The notes: generated by a model not told the origin, from the sequence alone. 64,000 nucleotides of DNA from Strix aluco (GCF_031877795.1 NC_133933.1:4710632-4774631); one strand, 5' to 3'; shown: positions 42,346 to 56,981, numbered from the stretch's first letter. Program-made: numbers and translations.

Positions 42346-45300
42346 CACCGGCCCTTGGCTCAGTGCTGACAGAGGAGGCTCCGCTCCAGACACGGTGAAG
42401 CTGCTCAACCCCTGCCTGAAAGCACGCAGGGACTCAGACTTTGTCAAAACACGCATTTCATCACTAATAAAACCACATTTTCACAAAATGAACAGCAATG
42501 TGCTTCTCTGTTATTCAGCAAAAGGCAGCTGAGAAAAGCCGGGCTACAAGCAAAGCAGTCCTGACCTCACACTGATCCCTGCTCTGATTTATGTCCGTAA
42601 TTACTTGCCTAGTTTGCTATTTTGAAGCTAGTGATACTGAAACAATAGGACAGCAAAAATAAGGGACAGCAAATAGATCACTCCTTTTGCCTCCGAAGCC
42701 ATTCAGCAAGACGAGAGGAATTGGTTTAATTCGGCTACAGCAGCTTTGGCAGGATGACTGCGTGATCATTCATATTTAATTATCACATAATAAACCAGCA
42801 ACACTCGACAATGAAATGCTTATAATTGAAAACAAGATTGAAATACCCAACTGCCACCCCGCTTCCCCTGTGCAAATCCATGCCAAGGACTAAAATGCCA
42901 ATTTAATACTCTCTGTGGGACTGGCCTTCACAAAGGAGAGGTCTCCTGCAGCAACCTGCATTGTGGCTGCACAAAGGGACCCTGGAGCCAGAGGGAGCCC
43001 CTGGGAGTGGAGGGGCCTCGGTTATAGAACAGAGTTTTCCCTCTGCCCCTCCAAGAAGATGCTCTCTGGAAGCAGGATTTTTAGATACATTCAGAAGGAA
43101 AATTTAGAAGAACACAGCTGAGGATTTATCTGTTAGGGAATTCACTGATGACAAACCCTGCAATTTAGGGATTTTCTGCAGACAGGTGCATGCTTGGGAG
43201 CCACCTTTTTGATTACGAGGATTTAACAAAAGTACTAATAGTAAAATAGTCTTGTAGGAAACTCCGATTTTCCATAAAAAGCATTTTCCACCAAAGCCCC
43301 AGTCTGATGAAGCAGTCTTGGTTAGCTCCAGGACCTCAGTGCCATCTCATCCCAGCCAATAAAGTTTAAAGGGATTAAGAACTAAAACTCTTCCAGCGTT
43401 TTTGAGGACCACCGCTGGCAAACACTGACTTGCAAGGGGCATGCCTGTAATTCCTATTTGCTTCAGGCTCCTCCCTATGAGTAAATTAAAAGGGCCAGTG
43501 GAAAGGGAGGATAAAGCTTACTTATTTCAGAGGCACATTTTCTCCAGAATAGTCAGTGCTTTATTACTACTAATAACAAGTATTAATACTATCAGTTATG
43601 GTAATTATTTATTATTTACAACAACAACAGTTTTTCTATTGGTTTCGGTTTGTTTTTAGATGTAGCACTTCCCTTATGTGAAAGGACATACATCTTGGTG
43701 AGATGCCCCTCTGGCTACATCAGCCAGCCTATACGAGCTTGATTTTTTCCAGGGAAACATCTAGCATTATTCCTGTCAAAAAATGCTAGTGTCCATAGAG
43801 CAGATAATTTGGGAGGTGTTTCACTGAGACCCTGTGAAATACGCTATATAGTCAAGTATTTTGCTATCCAAGTGGAACTTCAGATGTTTATACACAAATC
43901 TGAAATACAGTGGGTGCCTCCCTAGTGGGCAGAACAATTTACTAAGCTTAAAAAACAAATTAATATCCCAAAGTAGGTATCATTCTATAAGAGTAGTAAG
44001 AGTAATTGCTCTGTAAGGATGCCCACAGAGCATCGAAAATTAAAAAATAAAATCAAAGAAGATGTCAAAAAGAATGAAACATATGTTGTGCCATGTCAAC
44101 CTGTCCTGAAGTCATTTACTACAGAAAAAGTGTGTGCCAGGGGCTCACCAGCACCCGCAGCTTTCCTGGGAAGCGCAGTATTTGCAGAAAGAAGCCAGAG
44201 ACTGAGAACAGCCATAGCCATGGCCCAGATGCCCAAACCCAAAAGCCTAATGTTAGCACCAGGGCCAGAAGTACCCAGCTTCAGTGGAAAGACCGAATTG
44301 CTGGCGTGTGGATCTCCATTTGGGAATGTAGACTCGGGCGCTGCATTGGCGAGCAGAAGGAAAACCTCCTGGGAATGAAATACAACGGCAGGAATCACGA
44401 AAGATGGGAAATTCTAGCTCTAACTTAAAAACCAAAACAAAAACCTTGAAAGAAAATGTAACAGATAAAGGCTACATCGGAAGTGATATAACCACGGTTA
44501 TCCTGGTAATTCGTTTCATAGGAACTAAACTAGTTTTTGCAATTTTAAAGGCTTTATAAACTGAAAAAAAACAACTTGTGTTTCCATATAAGGAGGAAAT
44601 TCTATTTTTATATATATTCTATATCTATTTATATAGGTTTTTTTCTATTTTTTTTGAACCACTTACTGGTTTCCTCATTTTTAAACTTAAGGAATTTTCG
44701 AAGTTGCTGCAGGTAAAGTAGATAGTTAAAAGTAAAGCATTATTTGTTAAGGTTGGTGGGCTAAGATTTATGAGGCCTTTGTTTCCAACTATTGAGACCG
44801 TGTAATGGAAACCTGTACAACACCCTGGCACGCATGAAAAAGAGAGACCGAGCTCTACCACGAGCGCAGCTTTCACCGGGTTCGCTGCGGAAAGATGGGA
44901 TTTGCTGTAGTCGATACCCCATGTTTATTAAAGGACGTTTTTCAGCGCATTGTGCAATTTAGGAGGGATCAATGCTAAAACAGATGAAGGAGTGCTGGCG
45001 AATTTTATGCCACCGTTCCCGTCGTCCATTAAAATCAATGGGGCGCAATCTCTGTGAATTAAAGCGCGGTACTCTGAAGCTGTAGCTCTCATTTCATTTC
45101 CATTGCTCTCTGGACAGGTTTGGCGTTTGCTCTGGAGCCTGGTGACAGTAGACATCCTTCATGGTGTTTCTGTAGCGGTCTGTCCTCCGGTGATAAGCTA
45201 TAATGGATCTGTCTGTAAGAAATGCTGTCTTGCCTTGTTTCCAAAAGGAGATGAAAAACAGCTTCTGCGCTCAAATACTGTATTAACCTTGACAATAATG

Positions 45301-45608
45301 AAGTGGGTAATTAACTGTTTTGCCCTAATACGACCTTGCATTTATTGTCTTTAAAACTACTACACTTTACACACTCGTTAAGAATGTATCATCCTTTGTC
45401 CTCCCAGAGCTGTGTTTTCAGAAGTCAATGAGGATTTAAAATCTCTGTGATGTGCAGGGTGAGAAAAAAAAAAAAAAAAGGTCTTTTAAGGAAATGTCGC
45501 CCTTATCTAAACTCTGATTTTGCTTCTAGCTAGCTTTTCCCCTCATCTGCCTTACACATAAACTAAAAGCACAGCCTATGCATACCCGAAAATCATTCTT
45601 TTCTTAAG

Positions 45609-45646
45609 AAAGGTGCATAAAGCAAAGCAAAGGTGCATAAAGCACA
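45609..45646. repeat. 20-bp tandem duplication
   Basis: AAAGGTGCATAAAGCA occurs twice with a 20-bp period. Confidence 0.7.
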
Positions 45647-46623
45647 GCTGGTCAAAGTAATCCAAGTGTAAGTGATGGATGTGTTGGTAATTTATCTTCC
45701 TGTGTTGCGAGACATTCAAAGTATTTGAAGCTGTGTTCATGACACCAAATTTTACTTCTCAGCATAAGCGAATGTGAACAGCACTACCTTGGGGAGAAAA
45801 ACTGATCTTTGTCATCACGTCAGAAGGAAAACTCCAGCTTTCCCTGTAAGCAACAGAGTTTTATAGCTGTAGCCAAGGGTGTAAGAGGTGTCAGGGGTCT
45901 GCATCTGATCTGTTCTCACCAAGGGAACAGGCTGTGAGATCTCAGACCAAGCACAGTCCTTAGAGGATCTCAAAATACCTGGAGACCCTCAAAACTCCTG
46001 GAGACGGCTACAAGCAAAAACCTGCTTTTTTGAGCAGTCCGGGGCCAGCATGAAGTTGGCCCCTCTCCCTTGTTTGTGAGGCTAAATTTTAAGTCTGAGC
46101 ATGCATCTTGACCACTGACACAAGGACCAGGCTCAAAGAGGAAGATGGGAGATAAAAGATGAAGACCTGCCCATGGTCTCCAATGGCTGACTTTACATGG
46201 GTCAATAAATATGCTGCCAGGGAGAAAAAGCGATGGCAGCTGAAAGCCCATCAACTGAGGAGCTCAGCTGGGACCCAGGAGAGCCGTTTTCAAGTAGGGT
46301 GGCCCACTGTTTCACTTAAGGTTTTTCTCCATTGAATATTCACTTGAGGATGAGCTCTAACCTCTGAGCCGCCTCTCCAAACGATGGTGTTGGAGCTATC
46401 CTCGTGATCCTACTGTGCTCCAGTGAATGCTTAATTACACACGAATGGGGAAGCTTTGTGAGAAAGGACTGAAGAACATTTCTGGACGTCCATCCCCTCT
46501 TCTCCCCACCTGATGATGGCATCATGGCAGGCTGTGCTCACCATGCTCATGGCAGAGGTGCCAAACCAATGGCACGTTGCCATCTGCAGGAGATGAGCTT
46601 GTGTGTCAGCCGTGGACATTAGA

Positions 46624-47120
46624 TCACAGAATCCCAGAATCATCTCGGTTGGAAAAGACCTTGAAGATCATCCAGTCCAACCATTAACCTCACAATGACA
46701 GTTCCCAACTCCACCAGATCCCTCAGCACTGGGTCAACCCGACTCTTAAACCCCTCCACGGGTGGGGACTCCCCCCTTGACCTGGGCAGCCCATTCCAAC
46801 GCCCAACAACCCCTTCTGGAAAGAAATACTTCCTAAGAGCCAGTCTAACCCTGACCTGGCGCAGCTTGAGGCCATTCCCTCTTGTCCTATCGCTTGTTCC
46901 TTGGTCCAAGAGACTCATCCCCCCTCTCTGCACCCTCCTTTCAGGTAGTTGTAGAGGGCGATGAGGTCTCCCCTCAGCCTCCTCTTCTCCAGACTAAACC
47001 CCCCCAGTTCCCTCAGCTGCTCCCCATCAGACCTGTGCTCCAGACCCTGCACCAGCTTCACTGCCCTTCTCTGGACACGCTTGAGTCATTCAATGTCCTT
47101 TTTGTAGTGAGGGGCCCAAA
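46624..47120 (-). mobile_element. CR1 LINE 3'-end fragment
   Basis: Sense on the - strand, about 500 bp, starting TCACAGAATCCCAGAATCATC (the reversed octamer terminus) and ending at GGGGCCCAAA. The terminal frame [18 protein letters not shown] to GLFQPR is open. It has the DLVELGTV variant shared with the copy at 22296. Confidence 0.92.
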
Positions 47121-49429
47121 TAAAAGACCATGTTTAAAAGAAAGCGCAAAAGCCTGGCCTATTCTTTGGACAAAAAGGGTCTGGAGACAGAATTAAGGAT
47201 TGGGTCTGTGCTGAAGTTACATCCCTCTCCTCTGCATTTCCCACCTAATGCAGGTGCAAGTGTCTTGGGGAACTCATACACTGCACTTCCCAAAAGTCTC
47301 AGGGTTAGGAAGCTGGAAACTTGTCCTGTAGGTCTTGGCACGGTGGCTTTAGCATTGGGTGAGCTCTCCATGCAGCTGGCAGACCTGCTGCTCACCAGCA
47401 GGCCCTTCAGGACTCTCTCCCTTTGGGTGCCACCTGCTCCCACCACGGGCACAGGGTTCTCTTTGTAACCACGTCCATGCTATGTCTATACGGTTGTACC
47501 ACAAGGGAGGTCATTGAATGTATTTGCTGCTTTGAACTCTGAGACCAAAACCCAGCTTCTGGCTGGCTGTGGGACCACCAAACTGCATCCTGAGACAGAA
47601 CTGGAGATGATGTGCAAGTTAGAAACAAGTGCTGCATTTAGGCAGCTCTCTCCTGACCTCGGCAGGCAATGAGCAGATAGCCAGATGGACGGGCCGGCAC
47701 CAACCAAACACCTCATTTCCCCACAGTAATACAAAACATTAACCTAAGTGGGAAGTTTAGGGTGCTGGCGCCATACAGAACTACCCTAGAAACATGCCTT
47801 TTGCAACAGAAACTCATCAGATACGTGGCGAGAAACGGTGCTGGATGGGAAGAGACGTCGTTTATCATGCTGCACCCTCCAGTAGTGTCCTATGGGATCT
47901 GCTCCAGTTTTGATCTACAGCCTGTCTACAAAACGGCTATTACTCAGAGTTAGTCACCAGGAATATACAACAGACAGGAAAGTATGTCAGAACATTTCTT
48001 CCTGAAGCCTGTAATTTAGAGCTTGGTTTACACCTGGAAGCCTCAGAGTTTATATAATTTCTGTTATCAATTCCTTCCTGATGCTATATATTCTCATTCA
48101 CCCCATAAAAATAATTTTAAAAAGGTTGTTTCTGGTATCACACAGTTCCCTCCTAGTGGAAGGAGTTCTGCAGATTTCATCAGTGTTGGATGCCTCAGCT
48201 GGGTGCTCCCTGGACCAAAGATGCACTTTACACCATAGAGTCACCCAGCACAACCAGGAGCACGAGACCCTGTCACCTGCCCCTTGCCGTGAAGTGTCTA
48301 AGCACGTGAGCCATGATCCCGCCTCACGAAATCTCTCTAATCCCTTTCTAGGAGGTCCAGAAATTCCTGTTTGGGATAGCTCTTAGGACCTTTCCCATGC
48401 ACTGGAGAAATTACATAAAAATGAAAACCCCCGAGGCAAAACTCAGCCAAGCCCACCTCCATGGTTTTGCTAGCTGGGAGCACCAGGGGTGCTGCAGGAT
48501 GTGCCACGTCTGGGATGTGCTCATCACCAGAGCTGATTCAACATCACTGGATACGAAAAAGCAGGTTTTACTCTGTCCACCCACTATCATTCAAGAAGTT
48601 CTTCACCTCTCGACAGATGCTAGTAACAGCAGAGCGTACAGTTTCTGTTTTGTGTTATGACAGAAGAAGCAACTGATACCTGTATTGACACCTTGCCACA
48701 GGGAACACTGCACTTTCCAAGGGGAAAAGGTCACTGCGGGCAACATCAGTTCAGAAATACCTCCCTCAGAAAGGCTGATTTGTCTCTTCTGTATGGAGTC
48801 CCCCCCATCATTCTGGTTTCCTTAATATCGGACTAGAGATGCTGAGCTTGGGGGAGTGTAATGCCAGGCTATCCAAAGGCTGTGTTACTCCAGGACTGTG
48901 CCCTTGTCTCTCCACTAAATTCAACGGAGTGAAAAAAGAAATCATTCTCACAATTTCTCCTTTGGAGGAGGGATTGGTCCAAGATACTCCTTCCCATGCA
49001 TCCACTTCTACAAAAATATCCCCCGCTTGCTTCTGCAAGTGCTACCTGAGTGCTGCCCTGGGCTCAGCTCTGCAGTGTGTTTTGGTGAGGCCTGTCCTGA
49101 GGGGCTGGACTGAACAGGTCAGAGGAGCCCTCATCATCAGGTTCCTGCTGCTGCAAACCGCTACGTGGAGACCCACGAAATACACCCGTCTATGCTGCAG
49201 TCACGTTTCTGAGCACGCATCAGCATCGCCGAATTTTTTTTGCTGCTGCTGCACAGCAAAGTCACTGCACAGCAGAGAGCTGAGCTTGGTCATACGCAGC
49301 CTTCAGGTGCGTACATCCAATACTATCACATTAATTAACCTGATACTGGCAACAGCACAGGATAGGAGAGAAGCTGGGAAAATGCTGGCATGGCCACATC
49401 TTAATTATTGAAGGATGTAGATGATGATG

Positions 49430-50372
49430 ATCTACACTGATGATGTAGAAATAAAATTTACTCAGCCTGAAAAACATATATTACTCAATGGCTCAAAATA
49501 AAGATACAGCTAAAAGTCTGAGAGAAGGGTAATATACTTAACAACAACAGTAGTGCCAGCTGTTTAAAATTCTTCAAAAGTAAAATGATGGAAAACTATA
49601 AAAAAAGGCTAACCAAAATGGCACTGTGTAATTTGTCACCCTTCACAGCAGTTTTAAAAGTTAGTTGCCATAACAACAAGAGCAACATTTCATTATAATC
49701 ACATTCACCAGTAATTCTTTTGACATTTTAAAATACAGTAACTTTAACAAAACATTTAGTTTTAAAATTCCACTTAAATATGTACATTCTAGTAACTTTT
49801 CCTCCTTTTTTTTTAAGTACACAAACATGGTTGTTACATGTCATGTAAAATGCTATTAGAGAATATTACAATGTCAAAAATAATTATTCTGGATCTACTT
49901 AAAACACATCAAGTACGTGCAATTTTTGTATGTAACGTATATACACAGATCTCAGACACACAAAATGAGAGTGAAATGTGACTTAAAAGTTTTACTTTGA
50001 GAAAGTTAGTGTACTTATTAATGATACAAGCACTTCACAGGGAGAGGAATAGAGAAATCTCAAAAACCACCGAGTTTCTATTTCATAGGCCGTAGCGCAC
50101 TTTAAAATTTTCTTTTATCCCAGAATGGAATGAAAACCCAAAATGTCCCACAAGATGAAATTCCTCAAAAACATTAACTGTGGGAATTTTAACCACCCTC
50201 TTCATAGTGCTGCATTTTCCTAAGGCTGATGGCAATCGTTTCACACAACAGCGCACAGAGTGGACCAGCTAAGACAAAAAGCTGTATCAAACCACATCAA
50301 AGACTGTAGTTTTTGGCTACACTCTGGATAAAGTCTGTCCATCAATGTCAAACTTTCCTATTTTGTCCATTT
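49430..50372 (-). other. 3'-UTR-like island with candidate terminal exon
   Basis: On the - strand an acceptor CTTTTTCTTTTCCTGCCAG ends at 50373. It is followed by ATGGACAAAATAGG and a frame of 17 residues to TAG at 50319-50317. About 900 nt of AT-rich sequence with 3'-UTR character follows. No canonical AATAAA is seen on the - strand. The peptide matches nothing I recognise. It could be an alternative PAK5 last exon, a nested non-coding RNA or simply conserved intron. Confidence 0.2.
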
Positions 50373-53300
50373 CTGGCAGGAAAAGAAAAAGATCGCTGAC
50401 TCGGAAAGCCTGTGGCCAGCCCTGTTGATGAACACCAGACATCTTATTCTCCCCCTTTCAAAGCCACATCATCTGCCAGTGCCTCTGTGCTAGCAGAATT
50501 TTCTTTTTTTCCCCCAAGGAAGTTGTAAAGCAAGTTCAGTAAGATTTACTGAGGTATAGGTGTGGTCCAGCGATGCACGCAGCATCCTGTGACAGTCATG
50601 GGGGAACCCTGCAGTGGCAGCACCCCAAAACTTTAGCACTGGGCTGACTTCAGGGGCAGCTAAAAAGCACAAAGCGAAGTTGGGGACGTTTGGGCCGTAC
50701 GACAGAAATCCTTCCCTCCAAGAAACACAACTCTGTTTTTTAGTTTTGTAACACCAAGGCAGCAGCAGACTGGAAACCTGTGACATATCACAGCTCCAGG
50801 ACCAAAGTTCGTTGCAGGAAGGGCTGTGTGTGGCTTGAACAGGTTTATATCCAAATAAAAAGGACAGAATTAAGGGCAGTTAATATAAAGCAATAAAGCT
50901 CCAGTGTCTCTAACTGGTACCTCAGAAATCTGGGCTTGCAAACTGGCTTGTGCCTGGATTACTTATGTGCCACGGGAGAGACGTGGGAATGATGCCTTCT
51001 GCACTACAGCTCTTCTTCCTCAGCCACGATGCAGGTGCAGGGAACAGGAGATGAAGCAAGAGGTGGCAGCAATCCTGGTGCCTCTTTCAGCTCTGGCATC
51101 AGTGTTTTCTAAGCAAAACGCATTGCAAAAATGCATCTTAAACCCGGTGTGAACTGACTCTGCTGCCCATCGCTTTGAGCTTGGTGCCACCGTTCTCATC
51201 AGCGGAGAAGCTGCAGGGAGGTGGGAAAACTTTGGCCTCTAGAGGAGCCCGGGGTTAGCCCAGAAGGCTGCACAGTTTTCTGAAACCCTCTCTGCAGTGA
51301 CAATCAGCCATCACCACCCTTAACGCTGTATCTGCCAGTTGTCCTTACATCTAATATTTGCAGCCTAGACTTATTTTTTTGGTTTTTTATGTGGGGGAGG
51401 TGTGAGGAAAATAAAACCCACTTTTCTCAACAAAGGCATGAGAAATCGCAAGAATTAAACAAACACTCAACAAGCACCTTCCCCGGATACTTCAGCTTTG
51501 ATAACCTACGGCTGTGCTTCACGGGAGCCGTGGGTCTCCCACGCAGTGCTGACGCCGAGGCGCCCACCGACACTGTTTCTATGGCACAGAGTCAGTATTT
51601 TACATCTATATGTGATTAGCGCTGGGAACCGGTGGGGCACAACATAATGTGAGTCTTCCCATGGGCTGATACGCATTAAAAAAAAAAAAAAGTCTTTCTA
51701 CAACTGAGGCACATGACACTGTCGGAGATTTTACTCTAGGGGCCACAAAGGTGTTGGTGTGGGATTTTCATGGGGAGAGGCGCCCCGCAGTAGGGTGAGT
51801 GGTGTAAAAGACAGTGCCCCATCATTTCAGCCTCGCTCACCCTCCTGTACATTTATTGTTAACAACCACCGTGGTACAGGAGCACCGACTGCGGCCGCAA
51901 AAGAGAACACAGCTTGCTCTCGACCAACAAAGCCAATTAAAAAAGCCTGAAGAGAGGGACAGTCTGTAATTCATGAAGTCGCACCACAGCATAAACCGTC
52001 GTTGTAGCTCAGATGACATCTCCCCAGATGAGGTTCCCCTCGTGCCCTAAACATGCCCATTAACAAATGCAAGGTTGATGGAGCATTAACCCAATTAATG
52101 ATCCCAGCGCTTTTTTTCTTAGTGAAAGATTTCTGGCTGCGGTTTGATTGAGCTTTCTGAAATATTTAAGTAAATTCCAGTGTGATAAAATTTTACGCTA
52201 GGGAAGTAATTGCCTTCATCTGACAGCTCTGGCAGTGTGGCACTTGCTTAAGAGGGAAGAGGCGCTTGGGTCACCCCGCTGCGGTCGCGGTCATCTCCCC
52301 GCTTTTAATAAAATGAGGATTTTGACAGTCTGATAATTTAGAACAAACAGTTTAAACTGTATTACTTTTTTATGTGATTTACCACAGCGCAGGAGGCTTT
52401 ATATATGGCAGATGCTTGAAGACAAAGTCAACGTTTCTGTTTCAGAGCGTACGGAGGCCAGCTCGAGAAGCTCCTTGCGCTCTGCAAGCCACGGCGCAGG
52501 GTTGTGAATTACCCTCCCACTTCATAAATCATGAGGCGAAGGCAGCGAGCAGAAGCAGCCGCTGCTGAGTGCCTCAGTCCCAAGCACCGCGCAGCCGGCG
52601 TTTCGCAGATCGATGGGGCTCGTCTCTCACGAGCCCAGCAAAGCACCGCTCAGGGTTGAGGCAGTCTCTGCAATCACAGTCCTGTGTATTTGGGATTAGA
52701 ACACCGAGGAAGAGCGGGATGATGTGTGCGGTGCGCTGGCCATGCTGGCAGGGAAGGGACTGTCAAGGTACAGCAGGAGAAATCACCCTGCAGCCGGTGC
52801 CATGCTGAAAAATGCCTCAGTTCCATAGCCTTAAAAAAAGGGGGGGAGTTTCAAGGTATTTCACTAAAATTGTGCGTTCCTGGCCACACACGTGTAAGGT
52901 GTGCTTTTTAATATGATTGATGTCTCTGAGTATTATGCGCTCCTTCGTATTCTGAAACCTCACTCTGATTTCAGAAAATTTAGGAATTTGTATTAGCAAA
53001 ATAAAACCACAATATAATTTCATATATATTGTAAACTGCAGTATTCTTTCTTCCAAGGAAGTGTATTAATTCTCCTTTTCAAGGACAGCTATGAAATGGG
53101 AAATGCAGCAGTAGGAATGCCCTAAGTAAGTGGTTCTAACTCCCACTGAGCAATTTTCACCTGCAAACATGGACATAGAGCCAAGAGTGCCCCTGCGCAG
53201 AGATCTATCGGTTAGGTCAAATTTACAAGGCAGGTGAGAGGAAAGACATGAGGAGCTTCCTGAACGGATGTTTTAATTATTCACTCTTGCAAATGAGAAG

Positions 53301-54827
53301 TGCAAAGCAAACACCTTCTTGACAGGAACTGAGGCAGAAGATTTGAGAGGATGCTCCGTAGCAGAGTAACTTGCAGCGGTGATGCCCGGCACAGCACCAC
53401 AATATCTCATTTACAAGAAACTGCTGAAACATTTCTAGGGTAATCTCAATTTGATTCGATTTGCTGGTCTGCGTTGCTGCCAAGTGTACTCCGTCCCCAG
53501 CGGCAGATTGGTCCTGACATGCTTAATAAATTAATCTGCCTGACAAAGTGCTGCTCACTCCCCTTCCTCCAACCCGCCCCGCGCAGCACGGGGAGTCAGG
53601 AAGAAGGAGAAGGGCCGTGCAGTCACTGCTGACAAGAGAGAAATGGGGCTGCTTCCCCTGGCCCAAGGTGTGGGACGGGAGTCAGACCTGACCTCCTGCC
53701 CCAGAGTGTTTTCCTGGGGTGGTTCATAAAAGCCGGTGTGTTTAAACCAGTTTTCTACACCTATATATCCCAACGCTCCTGGAAAGTGCTATTTCATATG
53801 GAAGCATAAGTCTTGGCAATAAGCATCTTTGCTTGCACTGTGCTCAGTGCATTATTAAATGCAAACTAGGACACAGATAGCAATTATTGTTTTGTTCAGA
53901 CTACAAAACTGTAAAATTCAGTAAAATTCACAATCTCTTGCTATTCTTTTAACTCTGTGATCCTGACAGCTAACTAAAGCCTGTTGGATCAGATCTTGGC
54001 AATTAAAAAGCAGAAATGCTCATCCTAAATATTTCTCTTCTGTTCACTTTTCTCTCTCCAAAGACCTGTTATCTGAAACGTCCTTTTTTTTCTTTTTTTT
54101 TTTTTTTTTTCTGGCCTGCACAGTTCATCCTACAGACAACAGAAAAGGTATTTAAAAGTCTCTGCAGGCAGGTCAGCGTTATTCCCCTGTAATATACAGC
54201 ACTTGTCTGGTGTAATTGGATCCTGTGTGAAGGGAAAGACAAGAAAGAGCAGCAAAGCACTTTCAAATTCCTAGAGAGCCACAAAAGCCCAGATCTAATC
54301 CTGTCAGAGCAGGAGATAGAAAAAAACACACTTACACCTGGAGCTTGGGCTCCACAGGTAAGTGAGCTGTTTGGCAACACTTATTTTCCCCCTGATCCTA
54401 CTATTCTTTTTGAGCTAAATGCTGCTGGGATTGAATAAATTTGGCTGTTTGGTTATAGTATAGCATATAATTTAATGGAACTATAACCAGTATGGTTTCT
54501 GTTCTGGACTACAATGGACCAAAACAAGGTCATTAGTAGACCTAGGAACAAATATATCATGGAGAGGTGCAGAACGTGTAGTTAGTTAATGATTATTGTC
54601 ATTACATGGTTAAATGGAAATGGAAGCAGCAAACACTGCCCTAGTGCCGATGTGGAGTGCAAATGCTGCGTGACCAAATTGATATGGAAATCCCCTCCAC
54701 AGACCTGTTATGAAGTGGGCTAAAACCTCTACCTTGAACAAATACTACTGCAATGGCCAAGCAGATTTCTCATTACTTCTGCTGTGTCTGCTTTTGACAT
54801 GCGGGGAGACGAATTTCTATTTCTTGC

Positions 54828-54840
54828 TGCCACCTAGTGT
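54828..54840 (-). promoter_or_regulatory. CTCF-like motif, - strand
   Basis: TGCCACCTAGTGT on the + strand; the - strand reads ACACTAGGTGGCA followed by GCAAG. It fits the CTCF core (CCASYAGRKGGCA) except for the first base. Confidence 0.4.
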
Positions 54841-56860
54841 TTCCCTTCGCCGGCCACCAATGAAATTTTCTAACATCAACGCAATTTTATACCTGAGGGA
54901 CTCCAGCAGCACTATTGGAAGTTTGGCCAGTCCATGGAAATAAATTTCCCAGGGTGTTTTACTCCATCAGCTTTCTCAGTTGAGCCGTGCAAGAGCTCGC
55001 TGGATTATTTGATTGAAGCTTGATAAAACACATTCAGCCTTTCCACATGGTTACTGGGGAGAGCATTTACTGCTTACACTTTACCATTTATCTTCCACGC
55101 TTTGCTCTGGGGGATTACTGCCATGGTGCAGAAACCAGAAGGACCCTACCGCCGCAGCAGCTGCCCCAAAGCATCACCTCCACCTGCCCAAAATCCTGCT
55201 TCTGACCTCAGCGACCTTATGGGTCAGTGCAGGGCAAGTTTTGGAGGCAAAAAGCTTGGCTAAACAAATGGGAAGGAAACAACAGCAGTGATGGAGCCAG
55301 AGCCCTCCACCTCCAGGCAGCAAGCTAGGAGCATGGCGCATTTATCAGGGCAGGCAAGCAGTGAGAGGAGTTACTGGAACAGTTTCCTATAAATTTGTCT
55401 TCAGGGAACTAACTTCCACATTAAAAAAAGAACCTGATTATGAGTGTCCTTGCTCAGCATCTAATTCCTGGCTCATTTCAGGTTATAGAGTGCTACCTGG
55501 AGAGTATTCCTAGTCTGGTATTCCCAGAGGAGACCAGATTCAATTTCTGAAATGCTGACACTGAGAGTTTGCCCCTTTTGTGTGTAGACCTACAGGTTAA
55601 CGTGGTTTTTGAGCTCTAAAGCAGGCTAGTCTGCCCCAGCAGATGTAGACTGTGAACTCTAAATTTACTCTCAATCTTTACTTAGCGTATTGAAAAATTC
55701 TGCTCACCCACGTAAGCTCTCATTAACAGAACTAAAGCTTGCCCTTGCAAGATTCCTCCAACACTGCTATTACTTAGAATCACAATGCTGATGCAAACAG
55801 CATTTAAAAACATTCTTTTCTAATCATATTGGAGAAAACTACTTTTACTCACAGAAGGCTGTAATCTATATCACTGTCTATTACTGCTGCGGGTCCAGGT
55901 AAAGTAAGTCCTTTCTCATGTGAGCAGACCAATTCAAATCAGTGCCAACGGTTGCATGAACAAAGCTTACTCAGATGAGGAAGGATTTCTGAACATCCTT
56001 AGATCTCCACTCCGCAGACAACAAACTCTGACACTACTCCAGGAACGAGTTCAACGAGCTCAGCGGGACCGTGCAGGTGTAGGTGAAGGCTGCCTCCTCC
56101 TTCAGGGATGTCAGGGACCTTTTAAATGAGGGACATGATCAGCAGGTAAACAGTTATCACCCCTCCAAGGCAGAGGGGCAAAATGATGCACTTAAAGCAG
56201 TGCTGAACGTGGACAAAAGCAACGTTTCCTACTCAGCGCTACCCGTGGCAGCTAGAGGGACCACCTCTGAAAATCACATTTCTGCAGGCATTACTCCCGG
56301 GTCATTTGAGCACATTTAAAGTAGAGAAATAAGATGGAATATGAAAATCTTGTTTTGCCACTTACAGTATTTATTCTCTGTGCTAGGAGAGGTTTTTTCA
56401 CTGGTAACCTCAGCGCTTCTCCAGGACGGCCAGGTCCTGCTTGTAAACCCCGATGCTGGTGTCTACAGTTCAGCTGCAAACATAAACCCTCCAAACATAA
56501 CTGGCTGAATCTGAGGGGTTTGTTATGAGGGACAAATATCTCAGTCAGAAAAATTATGTGAACAATTGATTTTCTGGTTCGTTAGTTGAACTGAAAAACT
56601 GAGGAACATTTTGTGTTTTAAGTCAATCTGAAGTGATAATGATGCTCTTTTTTCTTCTCCAAATGAGGGTCTAGAAAAACAGTTTCAAGTCAGGCTGGAT
56701 GAAGTGCTTCAATAGTATGAAACGCAAGGGTATGAAAATGAAAGAGCTGCTGCTAAAAAGCCGATCGGGAACTTTATAGTTTTGAGTTTCTACCTTTCTG
56801 AACAGCAAAGAAGAACTGAGAATGCATCAGTTCAAAGCACCATAGGAAGAGGTGCTTCCT

Positions 56861-56981
56861 TAGAATAGAATAGAAATAGAAATAGAAATAGAAATAGAAT
56901 AGAATAGAATAGAATAGAATAGAATAGAATAGAATAGAATAGAATAGAATAGAATAGAATAGAATAGAATAGAATAGAATA
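56861..56981. repeat. (AGAAT)n microsatellite
   Basis: About 24 units, nearly pure, with an AGAAAT variant block at 56871-56898. It is likely to be length-polymorphic. Confidence 0.95.

Noticed and set aside
42129-42532. Open frames on both strands over the minisatellite
   Set aside because: They are produced by a 21-bp repeat unit (a multiple of three) and have no start context or splice support.
44019-44428. Two overlapping frames of 111-119 aa
   Set aside because: They have no domains, no splice context and no similarity that I recognise. Chance length in intron.
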